The notes beneath the pieces are model-generated. The model saw only the letters and a program-made list of their open reading frames with translations, searched no databases and was not told where the DNA came from. Both the position numbers and the translations under genes were made by a program. From CAYQJS01 sp964417895 (GTDB taxonomy: Bacteria; Chloroflexota; UBA6077; SHYK01), in the NCBI GenBank assembly GCA_964417895.1, contig CAYQJS010000032.1, forward strand, positions 1-63,719: a DNA stretch of 63,719 bases. The letters run 5' to 3'. Shown piece after piece: positions 44,841-53,423 of this stretch; the first letter of the stretch is position 1, and each line of letters starts with the position of its first letter.

Positions 44841-45929
44841 ATGGCGAACCTGGAGATCGGCATCTTCGACGGCTTCTCCGAGACGGAGATGGCAGGCCGC
44901 CCGTGCGACGTGTACGAGGACCACATCCGCCACGCCCGGACCGCCGAGGAGCTGGGCTACCGCTACTACTTCTTTATCGAGCATCAGAACGCCCCCTTCG
45001 CGTACATCTCTGCACCGAACGTCTACCTGGCGGCGCTGGCCCGCGAGACGACTGCTCTGCGCTTCGGGCCCATGGTGTACCAGCTTCCCATGCATCACCC
45101 CATCCGCCTGGCGCAGGATGCGGCGATGGTAGACCAACTGTCTCACGGCCGGCTGGAGTTCGGCCTGGGCTACGGCATTCACCAGCACGAATTCCTGCGG
45201 TGGCGGCTGCCGTTCTCGGAGAGGCGCGCCATGGGCCTCGAGGCTCTGGACATCATCATGCGGGCCTGGACCGAAGACACGGTGACCTACGATGGCGAAT
45301 ACTGGAGCTTCGACGAGGCGCTCCCGAAGCCCAAGCCGTACCAGACGCCGCACCCCCCGATCTGGGTGGGTGCCCATAGCGCAACGTCGCTGGACTATGC
45401 GGCGGAGCGCAACTTCCACGTGGCGCAGAACATCGACGTGGACGAGGTCGTGGCGGAGAAGTTTGCGTACTTTCGGAACAAGTGGGCAGAGCACCACCAC
45501 CCGGGGCCGGCGCCCAAAACGATGGTGGCACGGCACGTTCACGTCGCCGAGTCAAACCAGCTCGCCCGCGAGGAGGCTGAGCCCTACCTCCGCCAGGGAT
45601 TCTTTGGTCGGAGGGGCTTCGAGATCATCGGCAGCACGCGTATCGGCTGGGGCGACGACCCGCGAGGAACCGGCGGTGAGCGGACGCCCGACATCGTCGA
45701 GCGCGGCCGCGTCTTCCAGGAGATGGCGAAGTCGTACGAATTCTCCATCGACAACGGGCTGGCGCTGGTGGGGAGCCCGGACACGGTGGCCCGGTTACTG
45801 GAGGAGCAGCAGAAACGCGTCGGCTACGACGTGTTCTGCTGCCAGCACCAGATGGGCGATATGCCCCGAGATCTGGCTCTCAAGTCGCTGCGGCTCTGCG
45901 GCGAGCAGGTCCTGCCGACGTTTGCCTGA
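44841..45929 (+). CDS. Luciferase-like (LLM) flavin-dependent oxidoreductase
   Basis: About 362 residues. GIFDGFSETEMAGRPCDVYE leads into the barrel; LGYRYYFFIEHQNAPFAYIS, LSHGRLEFGLGYGIHQHEFL and KPYQTPHPPIWVGAHSATSL are family landmarks. AGGAGGAG lies 3 to 10 bases before ATG 44841; the longer frame has no such support. It is the third LLM gene in 10 kb and differs clearly from the other two. The substrate is unknown. Confidence 0.88.
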   Translation: MANLEIGIFDGFSETEMAGRPCDVYEDHIRHARTAEELGYRYYFFIEHQNAPFAYISAPNVYLAALARETTALRFGPMVYQLPMHHPIRLAQDAAMVDQLSHGRLEFGLGYGIHQHEFLRWRLPFSERRAMGLEALDIIMRAWTEDTVTYDGEYWSFDEALPKPKPYQTPHPPIWVGAHSATSLDYAAERNFHVAQNIDVDEVVAEKFAYFRNKWAEHHHPGPAPKTMVARHVHVAESNQLAREEAEPYLRQGFFGRRGFEIIGSTRIGWGDDPRGTGGERTPDIVERGRVFQEMAKSYEFSIDNGLALVGSPDTVARLLEEQQKRVGYDVFCCQHQMGDMPRDLALKSLRLCGEQVLPTFA

Positions 45930-45957
45930 AGCAGCCTCGCACAGGACGTAGGCGGCC

Positions 45958-46251
45958 CTAGGCGCTTCCCCTGCTGCGGGCGGCCCGACGAGCCGCGCGG
46001 ACTTCCTCCCGGGCGGCCGCAATATCGGCTTCGATCTGCTCGGGGGTCAGCCCGGCAGGGAGGCGCTGCTGCACCCGGGTCATCAGCGCGTCGAACCGTT
46101 TGGCCCAGTCGGCATTGTCACCGAAATGGCGCTCGAGGTATTCGTTTACCGCTCGACGCACGAGAACCGCGGCGCTGTCGCGCTCCTCAACAGCAAGGTG
46201 CTTGAGCGCTCGTAGCTGCTCATCATCCAGGTAGATGTTTGTGCGCCGCAA
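45958..46251 (-). CDS. Orphan ribbon-helix-helix DNA-binding protein
   Basis: The 97-residue protein starts MRRTNIYLDDEQLRALKHLA, a ribbon strand and helix of the CopG/RHH type, followed by RDSAAVLVRRAVNEYLERHF. The C-terminus is a charged helix that could bind a partner. It begins with TTG after a G-rich stretch. RHH proteins of this kind are often antitoxins, but no toxin gene follows; the next gene downstream is convergent. Confidence 0.7.
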   Translation of the reverse strand: MRRTNIYLDDEQLRALKHLAVEERDSAAVLVRRAVNEYLERHFGDNADWAKRFDALMTRVQQRLPAGLTPEQIEADIAAAREEVRAARRAARSRGSA

Positions 46252-46411
46252 CTGTCGCCCCCCGACTGACCGCGAGAGTACACCAAGATGTATGTTACGT
46301 GCTGGCAGAGAAGCCCGCCAGCGCGCGTCTCACGGGCCGGCCGCTACGCGGAGCGTCGAATTGGCCGCGTTCACCTGGCACTCCCATTTGCTAGTCGGAC
46401 AGCCCCGGGTT

Positions 46412-47440
46412 TCACGGCGCGACCGAAAACGACGAATACGGAAAGATCATCTGCGGACCGAACGGCGGGCGGGCCATGTAGAGGCGTAGCGAGAGCACGA
46501 CGCGGTCTCCCTCGGGTGACTCGAGCGCCAGAAGCAGGCCCTGCCCGGCGTCCTCGCCGGGCACATCCCAGAGGCTCCACGCCAGCGCCCCTTCGGCACC
46601 AGCGGCGGTCTGCACCCAGCCTGCCTCCTCCAGTTGCTGGGCGAAGTAAGTCGCCAGCTCAGCGGCGCTGCGGTCGGTCATGGCCAGCGCCTCGGACCCC
46701 GCGAGGTTGGCCCCGAAACTACCTCCGGTCGCCACGAGCTGGATGCCTGTGGGCGGTGAAAGCCGCGGCAAAGCGTCGGGCCGCAGGGGCTGCAGCCCCG
46801 CAGGCGGCTGTGGAGCGGCGCACGGGCCCCCCGAGTATCCGAACGGGAAACCCTGAGCTGCGCTCAGCATCTGGGCCGAGAGTCTGACGTCGGTGGGGCG
46901 GCCTTCCCTCGCGCTAACGCTTAGGGTCAGCATTGGGCCATCCTCGCTCTGGCAGAACAAGGTGTACTCGGGCGCAGTGAACGACTGAAAGCCCCCGGGC
47001 GCTCCTCGATACGGGGTTTCGCGGGCCGTCCATCCCCGCGCGGACAGCTGTTCGGCGTAAAAGGCCCGCACCTCCGCCGGCAGGCCCGGGGCATCGTGCA
47101 CGACCTCAACGCCGACCAGGGCTTCGCCCAAGCGGCGCGCAACACTGCCCACGAGCCGGCCGCCGGGTGCAGGCGGCAAAGGCAGATCCATGGCCAGATC
47201 TGCCGGAAGTTGACCCGGCAGCAGCTGTGCTGTCATCGGCTGTCCGCCCCCGCCGAAAGCCCCAAAGGGGGAACTCAGCAATCGTTCCGCCAACTCGCGC
47301 AGCTGAGCCGCCTCGCCTGTGGGCTGAGCGTGGATGGCCGGTGAATCAAACGCACCCGCCGCCAGGCCTGCCACGACGCCGACCACGATCGCGCTCGCCG
47401 CCAGAGTCCGCCAGAGCGGAAAAGGCCGTGTGCTTGCCAT
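46412..47440 (-). CDS. Exported protein with two related halves, function unknown
   Basis: 342 residues. A basic start and hydrophobic core ending AIHAQP form a signal peptide. Two segments look like copies of one domain: DAPGLPAEVRAFYAEQLSARGW and DRSAAELATYFAQQLEEAGW, each followed by beta strands that end in an LTLSV or VVLSL segment. Such helix-then-GW units occur in other exported proteins of unknown function. It lies 108 bases downstream of an ABC export operon on the same strand and may belong to it. Confidence 0.6.
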   Translation of the reverse strand: MASTRPFPLWRTLAASAIVVGVVAGLAAGAFDSPAIHAQPTGEAAQLRELAERLLSSPFGAFGGGGQPMTAQLLPGQLPADLAMDLPLPPAPGGRLVGSVARRLGEALVGVEVVHDAPGLPAEVRAFYAEQLSARGWTARETPYRGAPGGFQSFTAPEYTLFCQSEDGPMLTLSVSAREGRPTDVRLSAQMLSAAQGFPFGYSGGPCAAPQPPAGLQPLRPDALPRLSPPTGIQLVATGGSFGANLAGSEALAMTDRSAAELATYFAQQLEEAGWVQTAAGAEGALAWSLWDVPGEDAGQGLLLALESPEGDRVVLSLRLYMARPPFGPQMIFPYSSFSVAP

Positions 47441-47548
47441 CTGGTTCCCTCCATGTGTGAGTCGCTGTGCCGCCGTATTATGGCAGCGCCCGACCGAGTT
47501 CTAACGACGCCCTGCCTTAGCCCGACCAGTCGTACGGCCTGCGAGGCC

Positions 47549-48256
47549 CTACTCCCCGAATCGCACCCTCACCGTCATCCCGGGGCGCAGCTCCGGCGGA
47601 GCATCCGGCAGCTCAATCGTCACCGGGTAGTGCTCGTCGCCGGTTGCCGTGACACGCGGCTCCAGGGCCACCGTGCGCACGATCCCCGCCAGCTCCCGTT
47701 CACGCAGAGCGTCCACCAGGACCACCACCCGCTGGCCGGGCCGCACGCAAGGGACTAGGAACTCATCCACCTCCGTGGTCTCGACCTGCAAGCGCGTGAG
47801 GTCGCCAACGGTGGCGATGATCGCTCCGGGGGCCAGCGTGTCCCCCACGTTGACCAGGAGGCCGGTGACCGTCCCCCGGAACGGAGCCATAACGACGTCT
47901 GTGCTGCTGGCGCCCCGCACACGCGCGATCTCCTGCTGCCCGACCACGGCGTCGCCGACGTCGACCGACAGGCTCAGCAGAACGCCAGCGCTCAAGGCGC
48001 CAACTCTCGCCTGCGCTACTGGCCGCACCTGGCCGCGCGCGAGTCTCGTCCGGCATGTGTCGGCGCCCTCCGACGGTGGCTGCACAGTCGGCGCGGTCGC
48101 CGTGCGCTGGGCAACAAGCAGGAGCAAGGCCAGGGCTGCGATTACTGGCGCAGCGAGGAGGGCCAGCCGTCGCGCCCGACGCGGGCGGCGGGGACGTGGT
48201 GCCGGCGCCGACGGCCCGGCCGCCGGACTCGGAGCCTCCGTGGCGGAACGGCTCAT
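47549..48256 (-). CDS. HlyD/MacA-like periplasmic adaptor
   Basis: The 235-residue protein has a basic N-terminus, one membrane helix (LALLAAPVIAALALLLLVA) and a split lipoyl-type domain (VGALSAGVLLSLSVDVGDAV; APFRGTVTGLLVNVGDTLAP), then a beta-barrel region ending ELRPGMTVRVRF. The long coiled hairpin of MacA is missing, as in short adaptors of organisms without a typical outer membrane. The start overlaps the ATPase gene by 4 bases. Confidence 0.82.
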   Translation of the reverse strand: MSRSATEAPSPAAGPSAPAPRPRRPRRARRLALLAAPVIAALALLLLVAQRTATAPTVQPPSEGADTCRTRLARGQVRPVAQARVGALSAGVLLSLSVDVGDAVVGQQEIARVRGASSTDVVMAPFRGTVTGLLVNVGDTLAPGAIIATVGDLTRLQVETTEVDEFLVPCVRPGQRVVVLVDALRERELAGIVRTVALEPRVTATGDEHYPVTIELPDAPPELRPGMTVRVRFGE

Positions 48257-48924
48257 GCGGCAAGCTCGGAAAGGCGCCCGTCGCGAAGCTCGAGACGGCG
48301 TTCGGCGGCTCGGGCGACCTCGGGATCGTGCGTCACCACCACGATGGTGCGTCCCTCTCGGTGGATGCGCTGGAACAGGTCGACGACGCGCGCCCTGTCC
48401 TCGCTATGGAGCTCGCCGGTCGGCTCGTCCGCCAGAATCACGCGGGGCCCGTTGGCGAGAGCGCGCGCGATGGCGACGCGCTGGCGCTGGCCGCCGGAGA
48501 GCTGGCCCGGCGAAAAGTCGAGGCGGTCGGCCATGCCCACGGCACCCAGCAGCGCCGCGGCTCGCTCGTAGCGCTCCCCGACCGCCACGCCGGCCGCCTC
48601 CATGGGGAGGGCCACGTTCTCGATGGCCGTCAGACCATGGAGGAGATGGAACCGCTGGAAGACGAAGCCCAGCGTATGCAGGCGTAGGCCAGCGCGCTCT
48701 TCGTCGGCCAGGGCACCCAGGTCCTGGCCATCGAGCTCCACGGAGCCCTGGGTCGGCCGGTCCAGCAGTCCCACGATCTGGAGCAGCGTGCTCTTCCCCG
48801 ATCCTGACGGCCCCATCACCGCGACGAACTCGCCCTCATCGAGGCGCAGCGTGACGTTGCGGAGCGCAATAACGTGAGTGTCGCCCACCTCGTAGGTTCG
48901 CCACACACCGGAGAGGGCCAGCAT
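48253..48924 (-). CDS. ABC transporter ATP-binding protein, MacB/LolD type
   Basis: 223 residues. Walker A is GPSGSGKSTLLQIVGLLDRP, the signature LSGGQRQRVAIARAL and Walker B VILADEPTGEL. The GLLDRPTQGSVELDGQDL spacing places it in the MacB/LolD subfamily that works by mechanotransmission rather than by transport through the membrane. It is encoded between the permease gene (1 base away) and the adaptor gene. Confidence 0.94.
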   Translation of the reverse strand: MLALSGVWRTYEVGDTHVIALRNVTLRLDEGEFVAVMGPSGSGKSTLLQIVGLLDRPTQGSVELDGQDLGALADEERAGLRLHTLGFVFQRFHLLHGLTAIENVALPMEAAGVAVGERYERAAALLGAVGMADRLDFSPGQLSGGQRQRVAIARALANGPRVILADEPTGELHSEDRARVVDLFQRIHREGRTIVVVTHDPEVARAAERRLELRDGRLSELAA

Positions 48925-48925
48925 C

Positions 48926-50134
48926 TCAGGCCTCCCGCAGGACGATCACGGGATCGACCTGCGTGGCCTGGCGGGCGGGCAACAGCCCGGCAATCAGTCC
49001 GAGCCCCAGCGCCATGCCGAAGACAAGGGCCAGCAGCCGAGCGTCCAGCACATAGAGCGGCTCGTCGATCCCGTATTGCGGGCCCACGAGGCCATTGATG
49101 AGCCCGCCCAGCACGGAGCTTACGCCCACCCCCACAATTCCGGCAGCGAGGCTTATCCCGACTGCTTGAGCGGCGATGGTCGCCATGATCGTCCTAGTCG
49201 GCACGCCGATGGCCCGGAGAGTCGCGAACTCCAGGCGGCGTTCGACGACCGCCCGGGCCAGCATGTTGCTTACGAACAGGCCCGCGATGGTCAGGGTCAG
49301 CGCCACGAGAATGTACCGCAGTACCACGGCCGTGGCGTTCACTTCCTCGGCCTGCTTGACGAGGTCGCTGGCGTCGAAGACCGAGTACGAGCCAAGCTCC
49401 AGTACGCGCTCCCTGACCACGGCCGGCCGGGGAGTGTCGACGGCGATGAAGTTCACCACATCACCCACCTCGGCGCGTTGCCGGAGAGCGCGATAGTCCA
49501 CGTAGGCAACGGCGTCACTACTGAACCCGAAACCGAGGAGCTTCCCGATGCCTACGATCGTGAAGTCGCGCCGGTTGAGCCGAAGCGACCCTCCAAGCCG
49601 CAGGGACTTCTCGCGAGCGAGCCGCGAGCCGAGCACAACCTCGTCGGTACGCCTGAGCCATCGGCCCTCCTTTAGCGTCACGGCGTTGGCTATGGCGGTG
49701 GGGTCGCCCTCGACCCCGGCGGTCGCGATCAGCTCCGCCTGCTGCCCGGGGAGCTTCGGCCCTTCTCGAGTACGCTCCATGGTCCAGTTCATCACCCCTA
49801 CCGCGGCGGCCACACCGGGAAGACTCCGCACCTGCGCCAGAGTGCCGCGGGCGTGTTTGATGGTGCCCGGCGTGTCGCCTGGCAGGATAGCGATCAGCTT
49901 CCCGCCTTCAGTAACGACGTACAGGTCAGAGCCGGACCTACGGAAGTCTGCCGTGAAGGCATCGACTGAGGCCGCGCTGACACCCAGCATGACCATGCCG
50001 ATGCCGAGAGCCAGCCCGACCCCGGCCACCATCCCCAGCATGCTGCGCCAGCGCCGCAGCGCGTCGCGGACGGGGTACGGCAGCTGGGCCAGGCGGCCTA
50101 TGCGATAGACGGTGGGTGGCGGGTTCGGCAACAC
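48926..50134 (-). CDS. ABC transporter permease, MacB/FtsX type
   Basis: 402 residues. An N-terminal helix (MLGMVAGVGLALGIGMVMLGVSA), a large extracytoplasmic domain of about 220 residues, then three helices of the FtsX domain (VVLRYILVALTLTIAGLFVSN; RAIGVPTRTIMATIAAQAVG; LALVFGMALGLGLIAGLLPARQA). With the ATPase and adaptor genes it forms a MacAB-like exporter for peptides, lipids or drugs. Confidence 0.9.
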   Translation of the reverse strand: MLPNPPPTVYRIGRLAQLPYPVRDALRRWRSMLGMVAGVGLALGIGMVMLGVSAASVDAFTADFRRSGSDLYVVTEGGKLIAILPGDTPGTIKHARGTLAQVRSLPGVAAAVGVMNWTMERTREGPKLPGQQAELIATAGVEGDPTAIANAVTLKEGRWLRRTDEVVLGSRLAREKSLRLGGSLRLNRRDFTIVGIGKLLGFGFSSDAVAYVDYRALRQRAEVGDVVNFIAVDTPRPAVVRERVLELGSYSVFDASDLVKQAEEVNATAVVLRYILVALTLTIAGLFVSNMLARAVVERRLEFATLRAIGVPTRTIMATIAAQAVGISLAAGIVGVGVSSVLGGLINGLVGPQYGIDEPLYVLDARLLALVFGMALGLGLIAGLLPARQATQVDPVIVLREA

Positions 50135-50280
50135 TACCCGCTCCTGGCGACGAGCGGCACCGCCACATTATGGTGGAAGCTCTGGGGGTAGCATCTCCGT
50201 TGCCCGGCTGATTGTGGCTTCCTGCCGCCGATTGTACACTGGCGCCTGACGACACGAATTGGGGCGGAGTTTGATCATCC

Positions 50281-51198
50281 ATGACCATCGAAACTGTGGC
50301 CATCGTGAGCACGGGGGACATGGGGCATGCCCTGGGTCGCCGCCTGCGCGATCATGGGCTGCGCGTGATCACATCCCTGCGCGGGCGCAGCGCACGCACC
50401 GCGGCCCTGGCGGCGACCGCCGGCATCGAGAACGTCGCGGAGGATGCGCAGCTAGTTGCGGAAGCCGACGTGGTCTTGGCCGTGCTCGCTCCAGCGGCGG
50501 CGCTCGATCTGGCGGACCGCGTGGCCGAAGCGGCGCGAGGTAACCGTGCCGACCTGCTCTACGTCGAGTGCAACGCCATTGCTCCGCAGACCGTGCGCAC
50601 GATCGCCAGCCACTTGGAAAAGGCTGGGGTCCGCGTCGTGGACGCGGGCATCATCGGCGGACCGCCGCGTTCCGGCGGCGCCGACGAGGGACCCCGGATA
50701 TACGCCTCTGGAAACAATGCTGCCGAGTTTGCCCGACTCCGCGACTACGGCCTGGACGTGCGTGTCCTGGGGTCGGAGATCGGGCAGGCATCCGGTCTGA
50801 AGATGTGCTATGCGGCGCTGACGAAGGGCCTCTCCGCGCTCGCCACCGAGTTGCTGGTGGCCGGCCGGGCCATGAATCTGAACGATGCCTTGCACGCCGA
50901 GCTCGAGTCCAGCCAGGGATCGCTCTTGCGCTGGATCGAGCGGGCGCTCCCAGGGATGCCCCCTAAGGCGGACCGATGGGTGGGCGAGATGGAGGAAATT
51001 GCCGCGACGTTCGGTGCCCTGGGCCTCACGCCGCTTCTGCACCAGGGCGCCGCCGACCTCTACCGCTTCGTCACTACCACCCCGCTTGGCGACGAGACGC
51101 CGGAGGCGCGGCACCTGGGCCAGACCGCGGATGACGTCATCGCCGTCCTCGCAGGCTCGCTAGCCTCCGCTCTCCAGGACGAGGCCGCGGCGGAATAG
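50281..51198 (+). CDS. NAD(P)-dependent oxidoreductase with DUF1932 domain
   Basis: The 305-residue protein belongs to the beta-hydroxyacid dehydrogenase group. It has a Rossmann start (TVAIVSTGDMGHALGRRLRD), LLYVECNAIAPQTVRTIASH, then VDAGIIGGPPRSGGADEGPR and the catalytic-type segment GQASGLKMCYAALTKGLSAL with a Lys. The C-terminal helical half matches DUF1932. The usual GxGxxG is GDMGHA here, preceded by a Ser-Thr-Gly. The substrate is unknown, probably a beta-hydroxy acid. Confidence 0.83.
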   Translation: MTIETVAIVSTGDMGHALGRRLRDHGLRVITSLRGRSARTAALAATAGIENVAEDAQLVAEADVVLAVLAPAAALDLADRVAEAARGNRADLLYVECNAIAPQTVRTIASHLEKAGVRVVDAGIIGGPPRSGGADEGPRIYASGNNAAEFARLRDYGLDVRVLGSEIGQASGLKMCYAALTKGLSALATELLVAGRAMNLNDALHAELESSQGSLLRWIERALPGMPPKADRWVGEMEEIAATFGALGLTPLLHQGAADLYRFVTTTPLGDETPEARHLGQTADDVIAVLAGSLASALQDEAAAE

Positions 51199-51656
51199 GC
51201 GTAACTGCACCGTTTAATAAGTTGAGCTACGTTATCCGTATTCTCGATGGATGGCCGGCGCCGACGGCGCGAAACGCCATTGAACACTACTGCCAGGCCC
51301 GCTGGCCGGCCGGCGCGGGGGAAGCCTCGAGCCCGAACTGTGGGCGGCCACCATCTATGTTCAGTGCCGATGGCTGGGAGAGCGCGCCGAGTCGACGAGA
51401 GATCCGCGCCGGGCATGGCGCTTCAGGCGACTCCACGACGCTGCGCGGCAGCTTGGCTTGTAGCTACCGGCCCGCTGCCCACGACTCCCGCCAGGTTGCC
51501 GGGCCAGGTCCGTAGGCTCTTGGAACGATGCGGAATCGGGTGCGAGAACGCGAATCGAGGCATGAGGGCCCGCGAGAAATGGCCACCGGTACCGTACGGC
51601 CGGCCGGCTGGCGAAGCCAGGGGGCGAAGTTGGGCAGCGGCGCGGGTGTTGTGGGA
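51199..51656. other. Gap with no supportable gene
   Basis: About 460 bases of GC-rich sequence between the dehydrogenase stop and an AT-rich promoter region. Several open frames exist but none shows a recognisable motif, a ribosome binding site or natural amino-acid composition; all are rich in Arg, Ala and Pro as chance frames in GC-rich DNA are. No tRNA or other structured RNA was recognised. Confidence 0.6.
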
Positions 51657-51728
51657 TGCTTACAGTTTTATTACAATAACTTAATGCAGGATCCGAAACC
51701 GTTCAGCGAGCCCGTTTTTAGCCCTTTG

Positions 51729-51772
51729 AACGATTTGACCCCACCTTTATAACGATTTGACCTCCGCTTTAT
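51729..51772. repeat. Tandem 22-bp direct repeat upstream of the ATP-grasp operon
   Basis: Two adjacent 22-bp units both begin AACGATTTGACC and end CTTTAT, with 19 of 22 positions identical (differences at positions 13, 15 and 16). They lie in a locally AT-rich segment (about 51656-51790). A 22-bp spacing puts both sites on one face of the helix, as for many regulator-binding repeats. The multiple terminal repeats of an IS21-type element are an alternative explanation. Confidence 0.8.
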
Positions 51773-51785
51773 GTCGTCCTACAAT
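51757..51785 (+). promoter_or_regulatory. Sigma-70-type promoter for the ATP-grasp operon
   Basis: TTGACC (51757-51762), 17 bases, then TACAAT (51780-51785). Both hexamers match the consensus at five of six positions. The -35 box is inside the second 22-bp repeat, so a protein bound to the repeats would touch RNA polymerase. The predicted transcript starts near 51792, about 90 bases before the first ATG. Confidence 0.65.
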
Positions 51786-51879
51786 GCACACAGCAGCGGA
51801 CCCCTAGCGTTGCGGGTGAACGGCCCAAGCCAACTGGTCAGGCTAGCGTAGGCTCCCGGCGGCGGCCGTCACTCGTTCG

Positions 51880-53265
51880 ATGAACCAGCTTCCCGGTCAT
51901 AGCTCGCGGGGGGCGCAGCCCCCAGACGGATCGGGGTATATGTCCAGTGCTGGCGGCCACGGACGCTCTCGCGTCCTCATCATCGAGGACGACGACTCGC
52001 TGCGCGCACTGCTCTGTCTGGCTCTCTCCGAGGACGGCCTGGCCATTGAAAAGGCAGCGAGCGCGGCTGAGGGCTTGAGCGCGGTCGATCAGCTGAGGCC
52101 CGACGCTGTCATCCTGGCCGTTGGGCTCCCGGACCTCTCCGGCTGGGAGGTGCTGCGTCGCATCCGCGAGACGAGTGATGTTCCGGTGATGCTCATGAGC
52201 GCTCGGGACTCGGAGGTCGACACGGCGCGAGGCCTGGACCTCGGTGCGGACGACTACGTCACCAAACCCTTCGGACTCCTGGAGTTTGAGGCTCGCGTGC
52301 GCGCCCTCTTACGCCGGGCTCGGCCTGGAACCGGCAGGCGCAGTTCCGCGTTGACTCCCGAGCCGGAGCGGCTCGGGCTCACGATCGCCATCATTGCAGA
52401 GCTCCGCCACCTCCACGATCGAGCACTCCTAGAGGCACGGGCCGCCCTCCACGCCGCCGGTTGCAGCGTGGAGGTGGTGGTCCCCGACGCCCAGCACCCC
52501 TCGGAGATCTGGTCTCGGTTGCCGCCCTGGGACGCCGTACTGAGCCGCGGGCGCGATCTGGCAGGCCTCAGCATTCTTGCAGCCGCGTCCGCGCTCGGCG
52601 TTGTTGCGATCAACGCGCCGGAGTCGATAGAGCTCGTGCGCAACAAGATCGCGATGCACGCGGTGCTGGCGAAGCATGGCTTGCCGTTGCCGAAAACCTG
52701 GTTTGCTAGCACCGCGGATGCCTTTCACGAACTACCGAGTGAGTGCTTTCCTCTTGTAATAAAGCCATTCGACGGCGATGGCGCGGATGGGTTGGCGCTG
52801 CTGACGTGCCGGGAAGATACCCGCCTGCTCCCTCCGCCAAACGGCCGGCGGTCGCTGTACCTCGCTCAGGAGTTCGTGGAGACAGACGGGTTCGACCTCA
52901 AGCTTTACGGGATCGGCTCGCAAGTATGGGCGGTGCGCAAGCCATCACCAGTGGGCTTCCCAAACCCAGGCCCGGCGGTGATGCGCTCCGGCGACAGCGC
53001 CGAGCTCGTGCCGATTGACGCCAGGCTCCGGGATATCGCGCTCACCTGCGGGCGAGCGTGCGGTCTCGAGTTGTGGGGAGTCGACGTGGCAATGACCCCA
53101 TCTGGCCCTCGGGTCCTTGAGGTCAACGACTTCCCTACGTACTCGGCGGTGCCGGGCGCGGGAGCAGCCATCGCCCGCCACACACTCATCCTCCTTCAGG
53201 CCAGACGGCTCGCCCGCCAGGCGGGGCGGGGTCGGGTCCTATCGATGATGAGGAACCTCGGGTGA
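51880..53265 (+). CDS. Pseudo-receiver fused to ATP-grasp enzyme
   Basis: 461 residues. Residues about 30-148 form a response-regulator receiver: acidic pocket DDD (37-39), Ser107, Lys129 (YVTKPFG). The phospho-acceptor position is Ala80 (PDAVILAVGLPDLSG; codon GCC), so it cannot be phosphorylated in the normal way. Residues about 165-450 form an ATP-grasp domain: DKxx-like NKIAMHAVLAKHGLPLPKTW, Lys295 in PLVIKPFDGDG, adenine-side AQEFVETDGFDLK, and metal ligands Asp402, Glu414 and Asn416 (VLEVNDFPTY). It should activate a carboxylate or phosphorylate a hydroxyl with ATP. ATG 51940 is an alternative start. It is the first gene of the unit, without a DNA-binding domain. Confidence 0.8.
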   Translation: MNQLPGHSSRGAQPPDGSGYMSSAGGHGRSRVLIIEDDDSLRALLCLALSEDGLAIEKAASAAEGLSAVDQLRPDAVILAVGLPDLSGWEVLRRIRETSDVPVMLMSARDSEVDTARGLDLGADDYVTKPFGLLEFEARVRALLRRARPGTGRRSSALTPEPERLGLTIAIIAELRHLHDRALLEARAALHAAGCSVEVVVPDAQHPSEIWSRLPPWDAVLSRGRDLAGLSILAAASALGVVAINAPESIELVRNKIAMHAVLAKHGLPLPKTWFASTADAFHELPSECFPLVIKPFDGDGADGLALLTCREDTRLLPPPNGRRSLYLAQEFVETDGFDLKLYGIGSQVWAVRKPSPVGFPNPGPAVMRSGDSAELVPIDARLRDIALTCGRACGLELWGVDVAMTPSGPRVLEVNDFPTYSAVPGAGAAIARHTLILLQARRLARQAGRGRVLSMMRNLG

Positions 53266-53273
53266 TTCCGGTC

Positions 53274-53423
53274 ATGAGCGGCCTGGCGGCCGGTCTCTTG
53301 AACCGTCCCGACCTCCGAGGTTGCCGCGGCGCGCTCGTCGTCGCCGCCGCCCCGGCCATCATCGCAGAGATCGCTCTCGAGGCGAAGGAATGGCGACCAT
53401 GGGCAAACCGCGCTGCGTGCTGA
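53274..53423 (+). CDS. Possible 49-residue small protein in the ATP-grasp operon
   Basis: ATG 53274 lies 8 bases after the stop of the receiver/ATP-grasp gene. GGTGA, complementary to the anti-SD, is 8 bases upstream. The frame encodes MSGLAAGLLNRPDLRGCRGA, a central Ala/Ile-rich hydrophobic stretch (LVVAAAPAIIAEIALEAKEW) and a Cys at the end, and overlaps the start of the next gene by 34 bases. It could be a small protein, a coupling leader or chance. No similarity is recognised. Confidence 0.3.
   Translation: MSGLAAGLLNRPDLRGCRGALVVAAAPAIIAEIALEAKEWRPWANRAAC

Noticed and set aside
51222..51684. Open frames of 97 and 145 codons upstream of the ATP-grasp operon
   Set aside because: No ribosome binding site, no motif, Arg/Pro/Ala-rich composition as expected from chance in GC-rich DNA.
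53321..53389. TTG start giving an Arg-rich extension of the polyol dehydrogenase
   Set aside because: The extension is a run of Arg/His without similarity and no ribosome binding site; ATG 53390 has GAGG at proper distance and starts the Rossmann fold.
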